Counted from the first letter of the stretch, positions 51,485-63,059 are shown. The stretch is DNA of 64,000 nt from Cydia pomonella (GCF_033807575.1 NC_084725.1:3383001-3447000); one strand, 5' to 3'. Notes: a model not told the origin generated them from the sequence alone. Translations and numbers: made by a program.

Positions 51485-52185
51485 TTAAAGCTCTCCAAAC
51501 GCCCTGTACTGTTATCTATATCCTCACACAAGCTTGTCAAAAGTCCGGGATTTATAGGCCTGTGAAATCCAAAATGCGAATGTAATCTAGAGGATTAAAG
51601 AAAACAATATTAAAAATTAACATTTTCTGTTATAAAATTGTATTTAAAATTTGAAATAGCCTTTATTCCTAACATACTTATATATTATAACTTTTAAGAT
51701 TACTTATTAGAAACCCTCATAAGGTACCTTTTCCCATGGGACTTCACATTTATATTTATAACTTCAGTTGTATGGCAACTATGTTCATGTAAATGCTAAA
51801 AACAACAAACTCTTCTGAGAGTTATCAAGAATTGATTTTATTTGTCTGTGGGTGAGTCATCAATAGCAAATATTATTTTGTGCATTATAGTACACAGCTG
51901 TGCCAAATATGTATGTTGAATAAACAAACTTCTGGGCGGTCTTCTTCCATAAATAAATAAAAAGACTTTTTATTTCTGGGTAATAAAACAAAAAAATATA
52001 TGTTAACAACCAGTTTTGGCCGAAATGTTAATGCAATTGACAAATGATCATTACAAATTGAACCATAAACTGTAACCATCCGTTAATGGCTTACGGTTCA
52101 AGTTGTAATGGTTAATGGCAATTAACATTCGGCGCATTCTGCCAACACTGTTTACAACTTAATCTAGGATTTAATTTATAATATT
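51485..52185. other. No recognisable feature
   Basis: AT-rich; nothing recognised. Confidence 0.4.
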
Positions 52186-52189
52186 ACAC

Positions 52190-52360
52190 CAGAATTTTAA
52201 ATTTTACATGTTGGCCCCCCTACTTTAATTATGTCATCAGCCCAGCGTGCCAATGGCCGTCTTCTTTTTCTTTTCCCTTCAGGACCATTCTAGGCAGTTA
52301 CTTGTAAGGTCCATCTTTCTGGAGTCTGGCGATGTGGCAAGCTAAACTCCATTTTTGTTT
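52190..52360 (-). pseudogene. RTE-type LINE C-terminus, frameshifted
   Basis: On minus: KWSLACHIARLQKD in one frame, then after a one-base loss WNGPEGKRKRRRPLARWADD-like residues (GKRKRRRPLARWADDIIKVG) in another, with a TAG just before NGPEG. The RW.DDI motif is the RTE/BovB C-terminal signature. Dead copy. Confidence 0.7.
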
Positions 52361-52580
52361 CTGGGCCTAGTGCGTTTATAATCTTAGTCTTGTTGCTGAT
52401 TATCAAATGCCTGATCTTATCTTTCTTATTTTAAGCATACTCCTTTCCTTGGTTTTCTTTCATACTGTAATATAGTGCAAAAGTTTGACTTTGATGGCCT
52501 GCTAGCATAATTGGGATATAGTTGTGAGAAATTTTCTTGCTAGAAAATATTTCATATAATAAATTGAGATTGTTCTTGGG

Positions 52581-52665
52581 TACGGCACAACTGTAAGTTG
52601 GTTGTGACCCTGTCTATGAAGCAGGAGGTCCGGGTTCAAATCCCAGTAAGGGAATTTATTTGTGT
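52581..52665 (+). mobile_element. tRNA-derived SINE, 5' fragment
   Basis: 'GTTGTGACCCTGTCTATGAA' and 'CCGGGTTCAAATCCCAGTAA', then GGGAATTTATTTGTG. Head of the 38343-38618 family. Confidence 0.75.
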
Positions 52666-52719
52666 TTTTATCACTTATATATACAGTTGTGTCCAATGTA
52701 ATAGCAGACAATAAGAAAA

Positions 52720-53270
52720 TTAAAATTAGGGGAAAACTATAACTTTATGTTAATTGTATTGCAACTTTTACTTATTATTCTTTTGCATTTTTGACATTAT
52801 TTCTTATTTAACTGTAACCTTTATTCATATTATCATTATTATTCAAAACAAACTATAAAAATATATCATGATAACCGGCTTTTTTACTAATAATTCTTAT
52901 AAAATGGAAACCCTTTGAAAAACAAAAACAATTAAGTATGTAAAATTATTTCAATGTAGTATCTTACCCATTATTTCCAAATTAAAGCTCTAAACCAAAC
53001 CTTTCTAAAAATTAAAAAAAATCAAATGTATATGACGATTTTTGTCGCATTGTGTATTGATTTTTATTGATTTTTGACCGACTACTTGGTTTGTCATGGG
53101 CTGCACTATCACCAGAGTTCCAAGCAATACTTACTTTACTCTTTGGTCTCATCTCAAGCACTTGGTCAAAGAGTATAGTAAGTGTACTTGGTGTAGCACT
53201 TGGCATGAAAACTTAGCCTGGTCCGTCTCTACGAACAATGATAAGTTTTTAGCATTCATTTTAAGATGCA
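52720..53270. other. No firm feature
   Basis: Two opposing ~65-75-codon frames at 53012-53320 have no motif. A loose inverted pair surrounds ACTCTTTGGTCTC. Confidence 0.35.
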
Positions 53271-53286
53271 AATACATTGACATATA

Positions 53287-53711
53287 CACCGTGTTTTTTT
53301 TTATTTCCGTTAATTTATAGGGTGCATCCCTGAGCTTAAATTAATTCTATTCTAATTAACTCCATTCCGGAGATAATCAATAATTATGTTTATCTAATAA
53401 GGCCCTTGCGAGCGTGTACACTTGCCTTAGAGCCTGTTTACATATTGATTAGTGTTTAGTACACGTTCATACATTTGCTACTAAACGTAAGTACTATCTC
53501 GGACGATCGATGATCGAAATGACATCGGTATGTCACAGATTTCAATTGTTTAGTTGAGTTAAAGGTATTGCCCCTGTTACAACAACGCTATATGCAACAT
53601 TTTAATTACTTTTATAATTTTTTTTTTTTTTAAATTAACTATGTCATTAATTTCCTTAAACGTACTTACCGATATCCCGAAGTTAACGGAATTCAATAAA
53701 AACACGGTGTA
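53287..53711. mobile_element. 425-bp TIR element
   Basis: Ends CACCGTGTTTTTTTTTATTTC and GAATTCAATAAAAACACGGTG-type (shown here by CACCGTGTTTTT and AAAAACACGGTG); TTAACGGAA words pair further in. TATA on the left and TATAT on the right flank it. No coding frame. Directly joined to the next element. Confidence 0.7.
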
Positions 53712-53949
53712 TATCTAAGGACGGGCCTTACGGGCTATAAGAATGGTGCTAGTTCAGTGGTGTCACTCACGAATTCGAGCCAATCGTTCAGTCTAACGCA
53801 ACTAGTCGCGACCAATCGCGCGCGTGGTGCGAACTCATTAACCAAACGCGTTGCGGCGTTAGACTGCACCATTGGCTCGAATTCGTGTGCGTGACATCGC
53901 TGTACTCGCCCCATTATTATTGTCCGTAAGGCCCGTCCTTAGATATATA
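53711..53949. mobile_element. Palindromic MITE with ~85-bp arms
   Basis: 'ATATCTAAGGACGGGCCTTA' and 'ACGAATTCGAGCCAAT' on the left pair with 'ATTGGCTCGAATTCGT' and 'TAAGGCCCGTCCTTAGATAT' on the right. Central part is GC-rich (CGACCAATCGCGCGCGTGG). Confidence 0.85.
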
Positions 53950-53959
53950 TGTCAATGTG

Positions 53960-54530
53960 CAAATATCTTTGTAGACAAAAACCTGTGGTTTTGTTGACCT
54001 TGTACCAACATTACAAAATGTATTAACTAAATGACGCGTCATTACGGGGAGTTCCCTCTTTAATCTTTAATGACTTGACACGTGAGTCATTAATAGGAAA
54101 TCGTGAAATAAAATGAGGTCGAGATTAGGATGAATAATAAAACTGGTAAAATATTGTCATCATCAGAAAGTATGTAATTACTCTAAGAACAAATTAAATT
54201 AGTTTCTGTTAAAATATTTTAATTTGTGTTATTTGCTGTTGGTTGTTGGCGGCATCGTTTCGAGCGATGGCGCCATAACCTTTAGCCTATGATCTATTAG
54301 ATGGCGCCACTTTTTGATATTTAACGAATTTAACACACATCGGTGAAAGAATAAGGATCAAAGTCAAATGAGGTTCTAAAAGTTTTAATCATGTGTCGAA
54401 AAATGGCAGTAAATTTACTGTGGCTACAAAGTTGTCTTCATTTTATTCTCTTTCAAAAATGACAAATAGAGGTGATTTCAAATTCTCTTTGCTACTAAGC
54501 ACTTAAGCTAATACAAATCCGAATTTCGAA
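53960..54530. other. No recognisable feature
   Basis: AT-rich; a small ATGACGCGTCAT palindrome at about 54031-54042. Nothing else. Confidence 0.4.
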
Positions 54531-54537
54531 TGTATAA

Positions 54538-54618
54538 CCTCTGGAGTTTTAGGCGTCCATAGGCTACGGTGACCGCTTACCATCAGGCGTAAGCTTGTTT
54601 GCCACCGACGTAGTATAA
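54538..54618 (+). mobile_element. LINE 3' end fragment
   Basis: 'CATAGGCTACGGTGACCGC', 'ACCATCAGGCG' and 'CACCGACGTAGTATAAAAAA'. Same family as 56020-56810. Confidence 0.7.
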
Positions 54619-54624
54619 AAAAAT

Positions 54625-54700
54625 CGGGCAAGAGCATGTCGAGTCATGCTCAGTGTCGGGTTTCGTAATTACCATTCTGTCAGAATAGGCTAAATGAGGG
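54625..54700 (+). repeat. 'AGAGCATGTCGGG' repeat fragment
   Basis: 'CGGGCAAGAGCATGTCGAG' and 'ACCATTCTGTCAGAATAGG'. Same family as 26795-27365. Confidence 0.65.
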
Positions 54701-54724
54701 CTGGCTATTAGTAACTAATTAACT

Positions 54725-55485
54725 GTCTATTTAAGAGGAATTCCTAGTTGCGATTTTTCCATACGAACGCTCTCGACTTTTTCCTGCCTGGATTTTTAAC
54801 CTAATATAGAGCAATATTTTATTTTTTTTCAAATAAAATCATCAATAACTGTGCCGCGATGTTTTGCTTTTTTGGATTATTTTATTTTGGCGAAATTTAC
54901 AGAGCCTCGAAAATCGCAAATAAAGGCATAGTATACAAATATGACAACAAATATCCAAAAAATCAAAACATAGCGGCATAGATTATTTCTTCCTCTTGCA
55001 GTTTCCAAAATGTCATAATTGGTTGCGTTTTGGAAGAGGATACAGTCGAGAGCGAAGCCTCGATTTTTGAGTTTTTTGCGTGGGAATTTTCGTCCGAGCT
55101 GCATTTGTCCTTACCGCACCAACCCACACCCGCCCACCGCAGCGCGACAGAAACATAGCTTCAAAAATTCGAGATTTGAAAAGTTGCTCAGCTAGGAATT
55201 GCTCTCAATGCGGACTGGACTGTACGTAAGCGAACGGACATCACATCGAAACGAATCGCGTAGCTCGACGCGGCAGACTGCGGTGTCATTGTGTGAATGG
55301 CCTTAATATCTTAACAATTGTTTTCCGAGCAGGTCAGTTATTATTTATTAAACAAATAAATAACAATTTAGGTAGGTACTTTGCCACAGTCAATTTAATA
55401 AGAATTTTGTGATCTGCATGAGTTAAATGACTTTTACCAGAGATAAGTATATTTTATAGAATGGCAATCTCCATACAATCGCTCT
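54725..55485. other. Unclassified stretch, possibly an old DNA element
   Basis: 'AGGAATTCCTAGTTGCG' and 'CGAACGCTCTCGACTTTTT' on the left recur reversed as 'GTCGAGAGCGAAG' (about 55046) and 'CTAGGAATTGCTCTC' (about 55191). This suggests an element of about 450 bp, but the match is patchy. Confidence 0.3.
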
Positions 55486-55490
55486 CTCTA

Positions 55491-55950
55491 CACGGTGTAA
55501 CATGAGGAAACCGAAAGATTTTAACAGTTGATTCCTGATTTTTAGAGACTAAACAGTCATATAAACTTTTCTGGATTTCGCCTAGTTTCAGATGGATTTC
55601 GCCTAGTTTCAGAATTAATTCTAATTAAAAGAAAAATACATCTTCTTATTGTAACTTAATGCAAAAAGCCTATTTGTAGGTGATGACGCCATTATGGGGC
55701 GTAGTCTAAATATCCTTTTTGATAGATGTCAAAAAGTGACAAATAACCTTTTTCAAAAACTAGGTTTGTAAATGTAATGTAAATATTCATTTTCGGTCCT
55801 AGTTTTGCCAGAACATTAACTTTTTATGTACATTAAAATTAAAAAAAAAAATTTTTTTGGCGAAATTTATTTAAACTCGTAATTTTTTTTTTCTTTTTCG
55901 CCTTAGAAGTGCGTGATTAAAATCCTTCGGGTTTCTCGTGTTACACCGTG
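55491..55950. mobile_element. 460-bp TIR element with TA duplication
   Basis: Ends CACGGTGTAACATGAGGAAA and CTCGTGTTACACCGTG, about 35 bp of inverted similarity, flanked by TA (55489-55490, 55951-55952). Contains a direct repeat GGATTTCGCCTAGTTTCAGA at 55573 and 55594. The termini share CACGGTGT with 53287-53711. No transposase. Confidence 0.8.
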
Positions 55951-56019
55951 TATAATCTCTGTAAGGTAAGATGGGGTAAGGCTATTACCGGGACAAGACA
56001 ACACTTGTATGGAATCCTT

Positions 56020-56810
56020 AATTTTTTTTTTTTATACCTCGACGGTGGCAAGCAAGCATACGGCCCGCCTGATGGTAAGCAGTCACCGTAGCCTATGGAC
56101 GCCTGCAACTCCAGAGGTACATGCGCGTTGCCGACCCTTTAAAAATCTGTACACTCCTTTTTTGAAGAACCTCATACTGTAGACCCTCGGGAAAACCTCG
56201 GCAGGTAGCACAACCGGAGCGTGCGCGGGAGGAAGTTCCTCTTAAACCGCACAGTGCGTGACCATTTAGGTTCTAGGGTGTGAGGATGAACACCCTGCCG
56301 ACGGCGGGCGGTGCGGTGATAGAAAGTAGCCGTGGGCATCATGTCAAACAATTCTTCAGAGCACAGCCCATTGTACAAGCGGTAGAACACACATAAGGAG
56401 GCAAAGTCTCTCCTTAGACTTAAAGGTTCAATACCGCTTGTGAGTTTGGGATCGTCGACGATTCGTACAGCACGTCTTTGAACTGAGTCGAAGGGCCCAA
56501 GCTGGCATCCAGGTGCTCCTGCCCAAAGGTGACAGCAATACTCCATATGGGGTCTCACTTGCGATTTATGAAGTAGCAGTCTTTGCCCTGGAGTAAAGTA
56601 TCGCTTTGCTTTATTGAGCACACCGAGTTTTTTAGATGCCAGCGCAGCCTTCCCTGCCAGGATACACTTAGGAGCAAGACTGTCCCAATAGAAGCATCTT
56701 AGTAGAATGTGGAGGTTGATGTCGATCGAGGGGAGGGGCACATGATTAATACATAACAGTACTCCTTGAAATTTTCTACAAATCCGCCTAACATATGATG
56801 TACTTCGCAT
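56020..56810 (-). pseudogene. CR1/Jockey-like LINE: reverse transcriptase C-terminus plus 3' UTR
   Basis: 212 codons at 56172-56810. The last ~135 contain ASKKLGVLNKAKRYFTPGQR, HKSQVRPHMEYCCHLWAGAP, QRRAVRIVDDP, RRDFASLCVFYRLYNGLCSE and FKRNFLPRTLRLC. This is the region after the reverse transcriptase thumb. Residues before KCILAGKAAL do not fit the family, so a frameshift lies upstream. The 3' UTR (56020-56170, reversed) holds the GCCCGCCTGATGGTAAGC motif and a poly-A tail (T run at 56022-56035). This copy ties all the short 3' ends in the window to one LINE family. The flanks (GGTAAGATGGGGTAAGG at 55965, CCCCACCTTACCCTAA at 56956) suggest insertion into a palindromic repeat. Confidence 0.82.
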
Positions 56811-56858
56811 TTACGGTTATTTTGTAATTACGAATCGAAAAGTAGAAAAAAACATTTT

Positions 56859-56898
56859 TATTGTTTTTTGTTTTGTTTTTGTTTGTTTTGTTGTTGTT
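56859..56898. repeat. (TTTTG)n simple repeat
   Basis: TTGTTTTGTTTTTGTTTG and similar. Confidence 0.8.
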
Positions 56899-56999
56899 TA
56901 TTTTTATTTCCTCCTATGGAAACTCCAAATAGGGGAACCATATATAATTAAGCCCCACCTTACCCTAAAATAGTCGTTTCTAATATTGTCACTTCTAGT

Positions 57000-57590
57000 T
57001 TGATGAGCTATCTACACGAGAATATAAACCTTCTTGAGATTGAAGTCTGTAAAAAATAGATGGCGTTGTCATTGAGAAAAAAAATTCGCTAATGACATGG
57101 GCCATGACAATGATCAAGTAGATACGATGTCGTCAATTTTTGCCATACAGCACCGTTTACCTAATATAATTAATACTTAACATAACCCCTATATTTATAG
57201 CCTATTTAGGCTAAACTCTGCCACAATACGATCTAAAACAAAAAAAAAAACGCCGAAACTTTTCATCAGTCGTAATTATTGACTTGTCATTGGCTTAACA
57301 CATTGAAATAAGGTACTAAATAATTTAAAGCAATAACTGTTTTGCCGATACCTATATCAAAGCCTGCGTCATAGTCATATTCTATAAATATGAGATGACT
57401 TGAAAGTTAGATACGTAAAACTCAAATGGCGTTACAGCCACCCCACATGTCTCCCGAGCGTCCTCGACGCAACGTTGGCGCAACTGCGCAGCAACGCCAT
57501 TTTCCATAGCGCTGGCTCGACGCCGACGCTCAAAAGACGCTAGTGTGAGCTGGGCCGTCATCATTTCCATCTTTAGACGGTTGGCAGTCG
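57000..57590. other. No recognisable gene
   Basis: AT-rich, then a GC-richer patch 57430-57560 with a 70-codon frame of no known motif. Confidence 0.35.
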
Positions 57591-57596
57591 TCAACT

Positions 57597-57830
57597 CAGC
57601 GTTTCTCTAGAAACTTCCTGCCTCGCACAGCTAAACTGTGGAATGAACTGTCACCCGCGGTATTCCCGGGGCGATACGACCTTCAAACCTCCAAGAAAAA
57701 GGCATAATCCCATCTTAAAGGCCCGTCACGCACTTGCAACTCCTCTGGTGTTGCAGGTGTCCATGGGCGATGGAAATTGCTTATCGTAAGACGATTCGTC
57801 TTCTCGTTTGCCACCTATATTATAAAAAAA
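57597..57830 (+). pseudogene. LINE 3' end, second CR1/Jockey-like family
   Basis: The plus strand encodes SRNFLPRTAKLWNELSPAVF and PGRYDLQTSKKKA-stop (about 57600-57703). This is the terminal motif of Jockey/CR1-like proteins. The 3' UTR has GTTGCAGGTGTCCATGGGCG and ends with 'TCGTTTGCCACCTATATTA' and an A run. Same 3' end type as 36526-36640. Confidence 0.75.
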
Positions 57831-57834
57831 TGTT

Positions 57835-58095
57835 TGGCAAAATTTTCGTTTTTGGTACAAGCTTTTATCGCTGACTGTAGTTTTCTTTCCACAGGCACTT
57901 AAAATTCATTAAGATATTTGTAGCAACCCCAAACACAATTAGTTTCCGCTGTTTTATCACCAAGTTCCTGGCCACTTCCTGTCTCCATCATCAGATCAGC
58001 CCCATGCCATCATAATATTGCATTATCATCCGATTTACATGTTGTATGCAAAATTTCAGCTCAATCGGAAATCGGGAAGTGGGTCAAATTTAGCT
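57835..58095 (+). repeat. Dispersed repeat, uninterrupted copy
   Basis: Reverse-strand match to 19588-19679 plus 20147-20335. It carries the empty target site of the element at 19680-20146. Confidence 0.8.
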
Positions 58096-58109
58096 TTCAA
58101 GATTCAACC

Positions 58110-59061
58110 CACACTAATATACATACTAACAGTAGTACGGTCAAATTAACTCAAATTTCACTAAAGTCAGGAACTAATTCTAAGGACTAATAAAATCACT
58201 ACGGATTGTTTTGTATGGGCTAAAAATCGAACTTTATACAATCGTTACTAAATTCACCCCCCCGGAAAGGGGTGAAATCGGCTGAAAATAATGTAATGGT
58301 TATAACTAAGAAGAGAAAAAAGGTGTACTCGGTGTAATTTGGCGTACGTTTTACAACACTTATATCTAAATTCGCACGTGTTATTTATGTTAATTTAAGC
58401 TACGGAACAGGTAAAAAAAAAAACATCATTAAAAAAAATCTATTTTGGCCATTGCGGGTCTGGGGAAAGTAATGTACTCGGTGCAAATTGAGTAAATAAT
58501 TAGAAAAAATATCTAAATCCAATGTCAAATTCGCACCATGGTGCGACACCCGGAAAGTAGTTTTTCATGTTTTACTGTCGTTGTACTTCGGGGGAAATTT
58601 TAATACTATTGGAAATTGATGCAATCATATTCATTTGATTTTGTTTACATTCGCACCCCATAAAAAATTGGCATTTTTATACGGAACATGCAGTTTTGTA
58701 ATCAAGTACCAAAAACGTAGAGCAATAAATACACAGAAGCGACAAGCGCGTGATTAGTGGCAAGAGAAGGAACGCGCGTAGATGCACCGACGAAGCACGG
58801 CTCTTGAGGCACGAGTAGTGGCATGTACTGCAAAAATAGTAGGTTTTCTGAGTATGCAGACAGACAGTCAACAAATTAAATACAGGTACGCTCAATGTTT
58901 GTTAAATTCGAAAAATCGCGTTTTTCCATATACTTACGAAAACGTTAGACTACTTAGTTCACTCAATGATTGTTTAAAACAATAGTTCCGTTTTAATGCC
59001 AGAAGAAAGATTTGTGCTCGTTGCCCGTCAAAAGTGTCAAACAAACTGTCTCGGAACAATC
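58110..59061. other. Unclassified; left half of an interrupted inverted repeat
   Basis: 58581-58599 (TTGTACTTCGGGGGAAATT) is the inverted partner of 62102-62120 with one mismatch. A perfect small palindrome TCGCACCATGGTGCGA lies at about 58530-58545. No gene recognised. Confidence 0.4.
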
Positions 59062-59379
59062 GCTGCGCGTAGGATTTGAGATCCGGATATCCGGATATCG
59101 GGTCATAAGATCCGGATATACGGATCCGTTAAATATGGTTATTGACCTATAACCGGAACAATTTTCTAATGAAATTTATGAATAATTTCATACCATTTTG
59201 TCATTTAAATATAGTTTTTTTCATATATTTAATCAATTCAAATACTAACAGCACATCAATTTTGATAGGTACGTCATGTCACGCAGTAACTTTATACAAT
59301 GAATGCGAATGTTGCTTAATGCAAACATTAGATCATTGGATATCCTGATGACTTGGGGCTATAGGCTCAAAACAAAAGC

Positions 59380-60110
59380 AACCTGAAGGCCAAGGCTAGG
59401 ATAGTAGAGTAGGAAGGAGAGAAAATTGGTCTGATAATCAACCACTAGAATATCTCCAAATGAATAGGGCTAAGATGGTCGGCTCTTTATCATTTGTCAT
59501 GAAGGGCATAGTGACAAGTGATAAAAATAGAACCATGCTGCCACCGCAGATCGAAAAGAAAAGACCTACTTACCTAAAGTAATCGGGAAGAGGAGATAGA
59601 TGTTCGAATCCAAAATGCCCTAAGATGCTCAGCAGCGCTTCGCCGAGTTCTAGTGTCCAAGCTGATCAGTAGACTGTCCATGATTCAAGTCTATAAGACA
59701 ATAATTAGATTTTGATGAATGACATCGGTAAGTATTACACTTGGACTCTGAATCAGAAAAAAAAGAACAAGTTCTTAGGGAAGAAGACGAAATTCTGGCG
59801 GAATATTCTGGGACCTATCAGAGATGAAGATAGAGAAGATGAAAGCGTAGGAAAAATAGGGAGCTAGAGTAGCTAGTTGCGGCACCCAATATAATTAGCG
59901 AGATTATAGCCGCACGACTTCGCAGGCTTGGTCACTTGGAGTGGACGGGAGAGAATCGGGCTGTGATAAGATATACCGCAGGAGCGATGTAGCCCTAAAA
60001 CGCCCTCGGAATATCCAACTAGCGTGGAGTGGTGCAGAATAGAGCAGAGTGACGTTGTTCTTGTGTCAAAGGCCAAGATTCTTTTTGGGTCACTTCATAG
60101 TTAGTATTTC
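59380..60110 (+). pseudogene. RTE-type reverse transcriptase C-terminal relic
   Basis: One frame encodes VRIQNALRCSAALRRVLVSK and LISRLSMIQVYKTIIRF (about 59602-59716). Other frames continue with GPIRDEDRE (59814-59840) and ISEIIAARLRRLGHLEW, then GENRAVIRYTAG (59890-59980), ending AKILFGSLHS-stop (about 60070-60105). These are the late reverse transcriptase and C-terminal words of RTE-type elements. Several frameshifts and stops. It lies inside the hAT-like element. Confidence 0.75.
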
Positions 60111-60391
60111 ATGACGAATGAACACGAGGTGAGGCATTGGATGTATTTCCAACTATGCACCAGCTAATCCAGATATATACCCTCCTTATTAAGTACGGTT
60201 TTAGAGATAACATTATGTTAGCTATTATAGTAATCAAGTAATCATTTAAAATTAGTTGGGGTGATATCATTGTATTAAAACATAGTTAAAAACGTTATTT
60301 CTGTGTTATCTAAATCAGTTTATTCGGATATTTATTTTGGTGGATATTCGAATAATTAGAATATCACAATATTCTAATTGCAAACCCTACA

Positions 60392-60602
60392 TATAGGGAG
60401 CGTGCATGAACTGTAGGAGGCAGCACAGGAGCCGTCAGATTTTTGGCGCGAAGCGTAAATGTGATGTTTATTGTTCCGATGTAGCCCACAAGATGGCAGA
60501 ACCTACTATGCACAAGAAAACACTTGACGTGTAAATTTGATGTTTATTGTTCCGATTCAGACCACAAGATGGCAGACCCTCCAACGCGCACGGTATCTAT
60601 AA
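60392..60602 (+). mobile_element. 'GGGAGCGTGCATGAACTG' MITE, copy C
   Basis: TATAGGGAGCGTGCATGAAC to AACGCGCACGGTATCTATA. The fullest copy of the family in the window. It starts right after a hAT-like end sequence at 60378-60390. Confidence 0.85.
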
Positions 60603-60609
60603 CTTCCCA

Positions 60610-61860
60610 GTAGGGACACAAATAGGTAATGTAAATACTGCGAGGAGGATCTTGTTTAGGAAAAACCAGAGCGATCGAGTATATTCCTTCAACAGGATGC
60701 TCTCCTACAGCATATAAAAAGGGCTTAACAGACCCACATTGGGACCAATTTACCTGAATAGCGACCCACAAATGCTAGATTCTTGCTACTAGGCTTGGCG
60801 AAAGAAAAATGATGGACCAGCGTACACCTCTGCAAGGAGCTATTGTCTTGCAAGTGCAAAGAACGCTGTACAGGGTGTGGGTGAGTAAAACACGGATTTA
60901 AATACACTATGTTTTGCGCATGCGAAGGTGCATGCTCTGGGACAAAATAATACGTAAAAAAATAAATATTTTTGTTTAATTAGTGTGTAACTTTAATTAG
61001 CTAGATCCGGAGTAAACTACAATAAAACGATCTCAGTATTCTTAATTTTGATAATAATACTTTTATCGAAAATATTACTTTACTATAAATATCGTTCAGC
61101 AAGTTACCTTTACTTAAACATCATTTGCCTTGCAAATTGTATTGAAACAGCCATCCGACTCTTGGTGGTGTTATCCGGTATGGAAAAATAGTGTAATTTG
61201 CTTGTTTATAAACCGATTTTCAAAAGTTTAATGGAATTTTATAGCTTATTAATGTAGCATTAATATCTTGATACAATGTCTTCCTGTAAAGTTACTAGTA
61301 AAGTTGATGAAAACAAAAAACGGATTTTTTTTCGGGAAAATTTAAATAAAACTTAAAATTTCTCACAAATTATGGTATTTACAAGGTTAAATGTATAAAC
61401 GATATTGTAGCGCATTTAATTTTGCTTTTTATGACACCCCACACAAGCTTACATGTGATATACTTGCTGTGGTATACGCAATATTCTGAACACGGCACCG
61501 GCCATTTTGATGACGTCATAACTGGTGACTTAACCACGTTAGAAACTGTCTCCCGATGGTTTTTTAGTCAGAATAACATGCTTAACAATATACTAAAATA
61601 TGATGCTGGTTTCATCAAAGGCACCTTTTGGGCCCTATATGACCATAAGGGAAGCGACTTCATACCTACTCGTATAACATTTTTTTATACAATCAAACAC
61701 ATTTGAATAAGTAGTCGATAAAGCAGTCAAACACCGATAGATTATTAATATGTTGTAACATGACATCACTATTTTTGATCTCACATAGACAATTTACGCA
61801 CAAACTTGCATTTCATTTTTGGTCGTACTTTTGAAGTTTGACAGTCGTTCTTGATATCCT
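60610..61860. other. Interior of the hAT-like element
   Basis: Frames of 60-94 codons (for example 61422-61706, minus-strand 60544-60907) have no motif I recognise. I specifically looked for a hAT C-terminal dimerisation motif and did not see one. Confidence 0.4.
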
Positions 61861-61916
61861 ATTTCTATGTATCCGGATCCGAAAAATTGTCGGATATTGC
61901 AAACCCTAGCTGCGCG

Positions 61917-63050
61917 CTGCGCTATCTCCCCGCCCCGCGCGCCCCGCGCCGCGTGCTGCCAACCACCTTCGCTTGCAGTTCGTTGCGATTAATTCTATTT
62001 ACTTTTTGACAAACTTCCGGTAAAAAAAATATTATTTTTTATTTAGTGCAAATGTAGTGTCTTTAGATAAGTACCGTTTTTAAAATTTTCACGTCTCTCT
62101 TAATTTCCCCCGAAGCACAATGTACAAAATAATTAAAAATACATGTTCCATAATTTGCCCAGGCGTGCAAAGTTAACTGAATGTTTATAATGCTTTAAAA
62201 AGCTTAACTTGAGATTGCACCAACCGACTGACTTATCCTCGAGCCGCAATCGAAAAAAAAATTTTTTTTAGGGTATCATACATTGCACATCTATTTAATT
62301 AAGATATACTATGCACCAAGGTGTTCTCTATACACTACTTAGCTTGAACCTAATAGCTTTTAATTTACTCCAAAATTACGGCACTTTATAGTTTATACCT
62401 AAAATTTAACGGTCTTCCGTACATAATAGAAACGGTGCAACTCGGGGGAAACAATCTAGTTGCGCCATCTAACAAATCCAAAAAAAGCACGACTACACGA
62501 CTTACTTCCATACTTTTTCTTAACTTGACTATACTACAGGGCGAAAATAAAAGCTTGTAAAAGATACTAATGGCGTTATCAATCAACAAGACATCAATAA
62601 TCATTTGTTCCTGTCCGCCATTTTGAAATTTGTTTGTTAGAAAGAGACAAAATTTAACAGAGTTTTGCTAAGTTTTATGAATGAGGGAGAGAGTTTATCT
62701 GCAAGAGTGAATGTAGGGCAATGAGACCTTGTGATATTTAAAAAGGTCTTTATCATTAGGGCACGTTCAGAAGATAGTAGTTTCATGTAAACAATGCCAC
62801 TCACTTTATATTACGTTTATATTGTTATCATTGTATATTTTGTAAACTGGCTTTAGCTCACTAACAAGCTGATATTAGGTATTTATATTTACGTCATTTG
62901 AGGGAGGTAACTCGATAAACCAAGTTTATACGTCAGTCAAATATTCTGAGAGCAAGTGCATAAGTTAGAATAAAAATGTGTGAGTGTCGTGAAACACTCG
63001 TTTGGAACGATGTATATTATTATATTTATTAACGATAAACGTTTTATATT
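61917..63050. other. Unclassified, begins GC-rich
   Basis: 61917-61980 is GC-rich (CCCCGCCCCGCGCGCCCCGC). 62102-62120 pairs with 58581-58599. The rest is AT-rich with no gene. Confidence 0.4.
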
Positions 63051-63059
63051 ACACATGAA

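Larger units (their letters stand above)
59070..61908. mobile_element. hAT-like element, 2839 bp, 8-bp target duplication
   Basis: Left end TAGGATTTGAGATCCGG and right end (reverse) TAGGGTTTGCAATATCCG, flanked by a perfect 8-bp direct repeat GCTGCGCG at 59062-59069 and 61909-61916. An 8-bp duplication and a terminus fitting the hAT consensus YARNG (TAGGG) support the hAT superfamily. CCGGATAT words repeat near both ends. No hAT transposase is visible; inside lie a dead RTE reverse transcriptase and a MITE, so it is a non-autonomous or eroded copy. Another right-end-like sequence ATTGCAAACCCTA at 60378-60390 suggests a second, nested member of the family. Confidence 0.75.
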
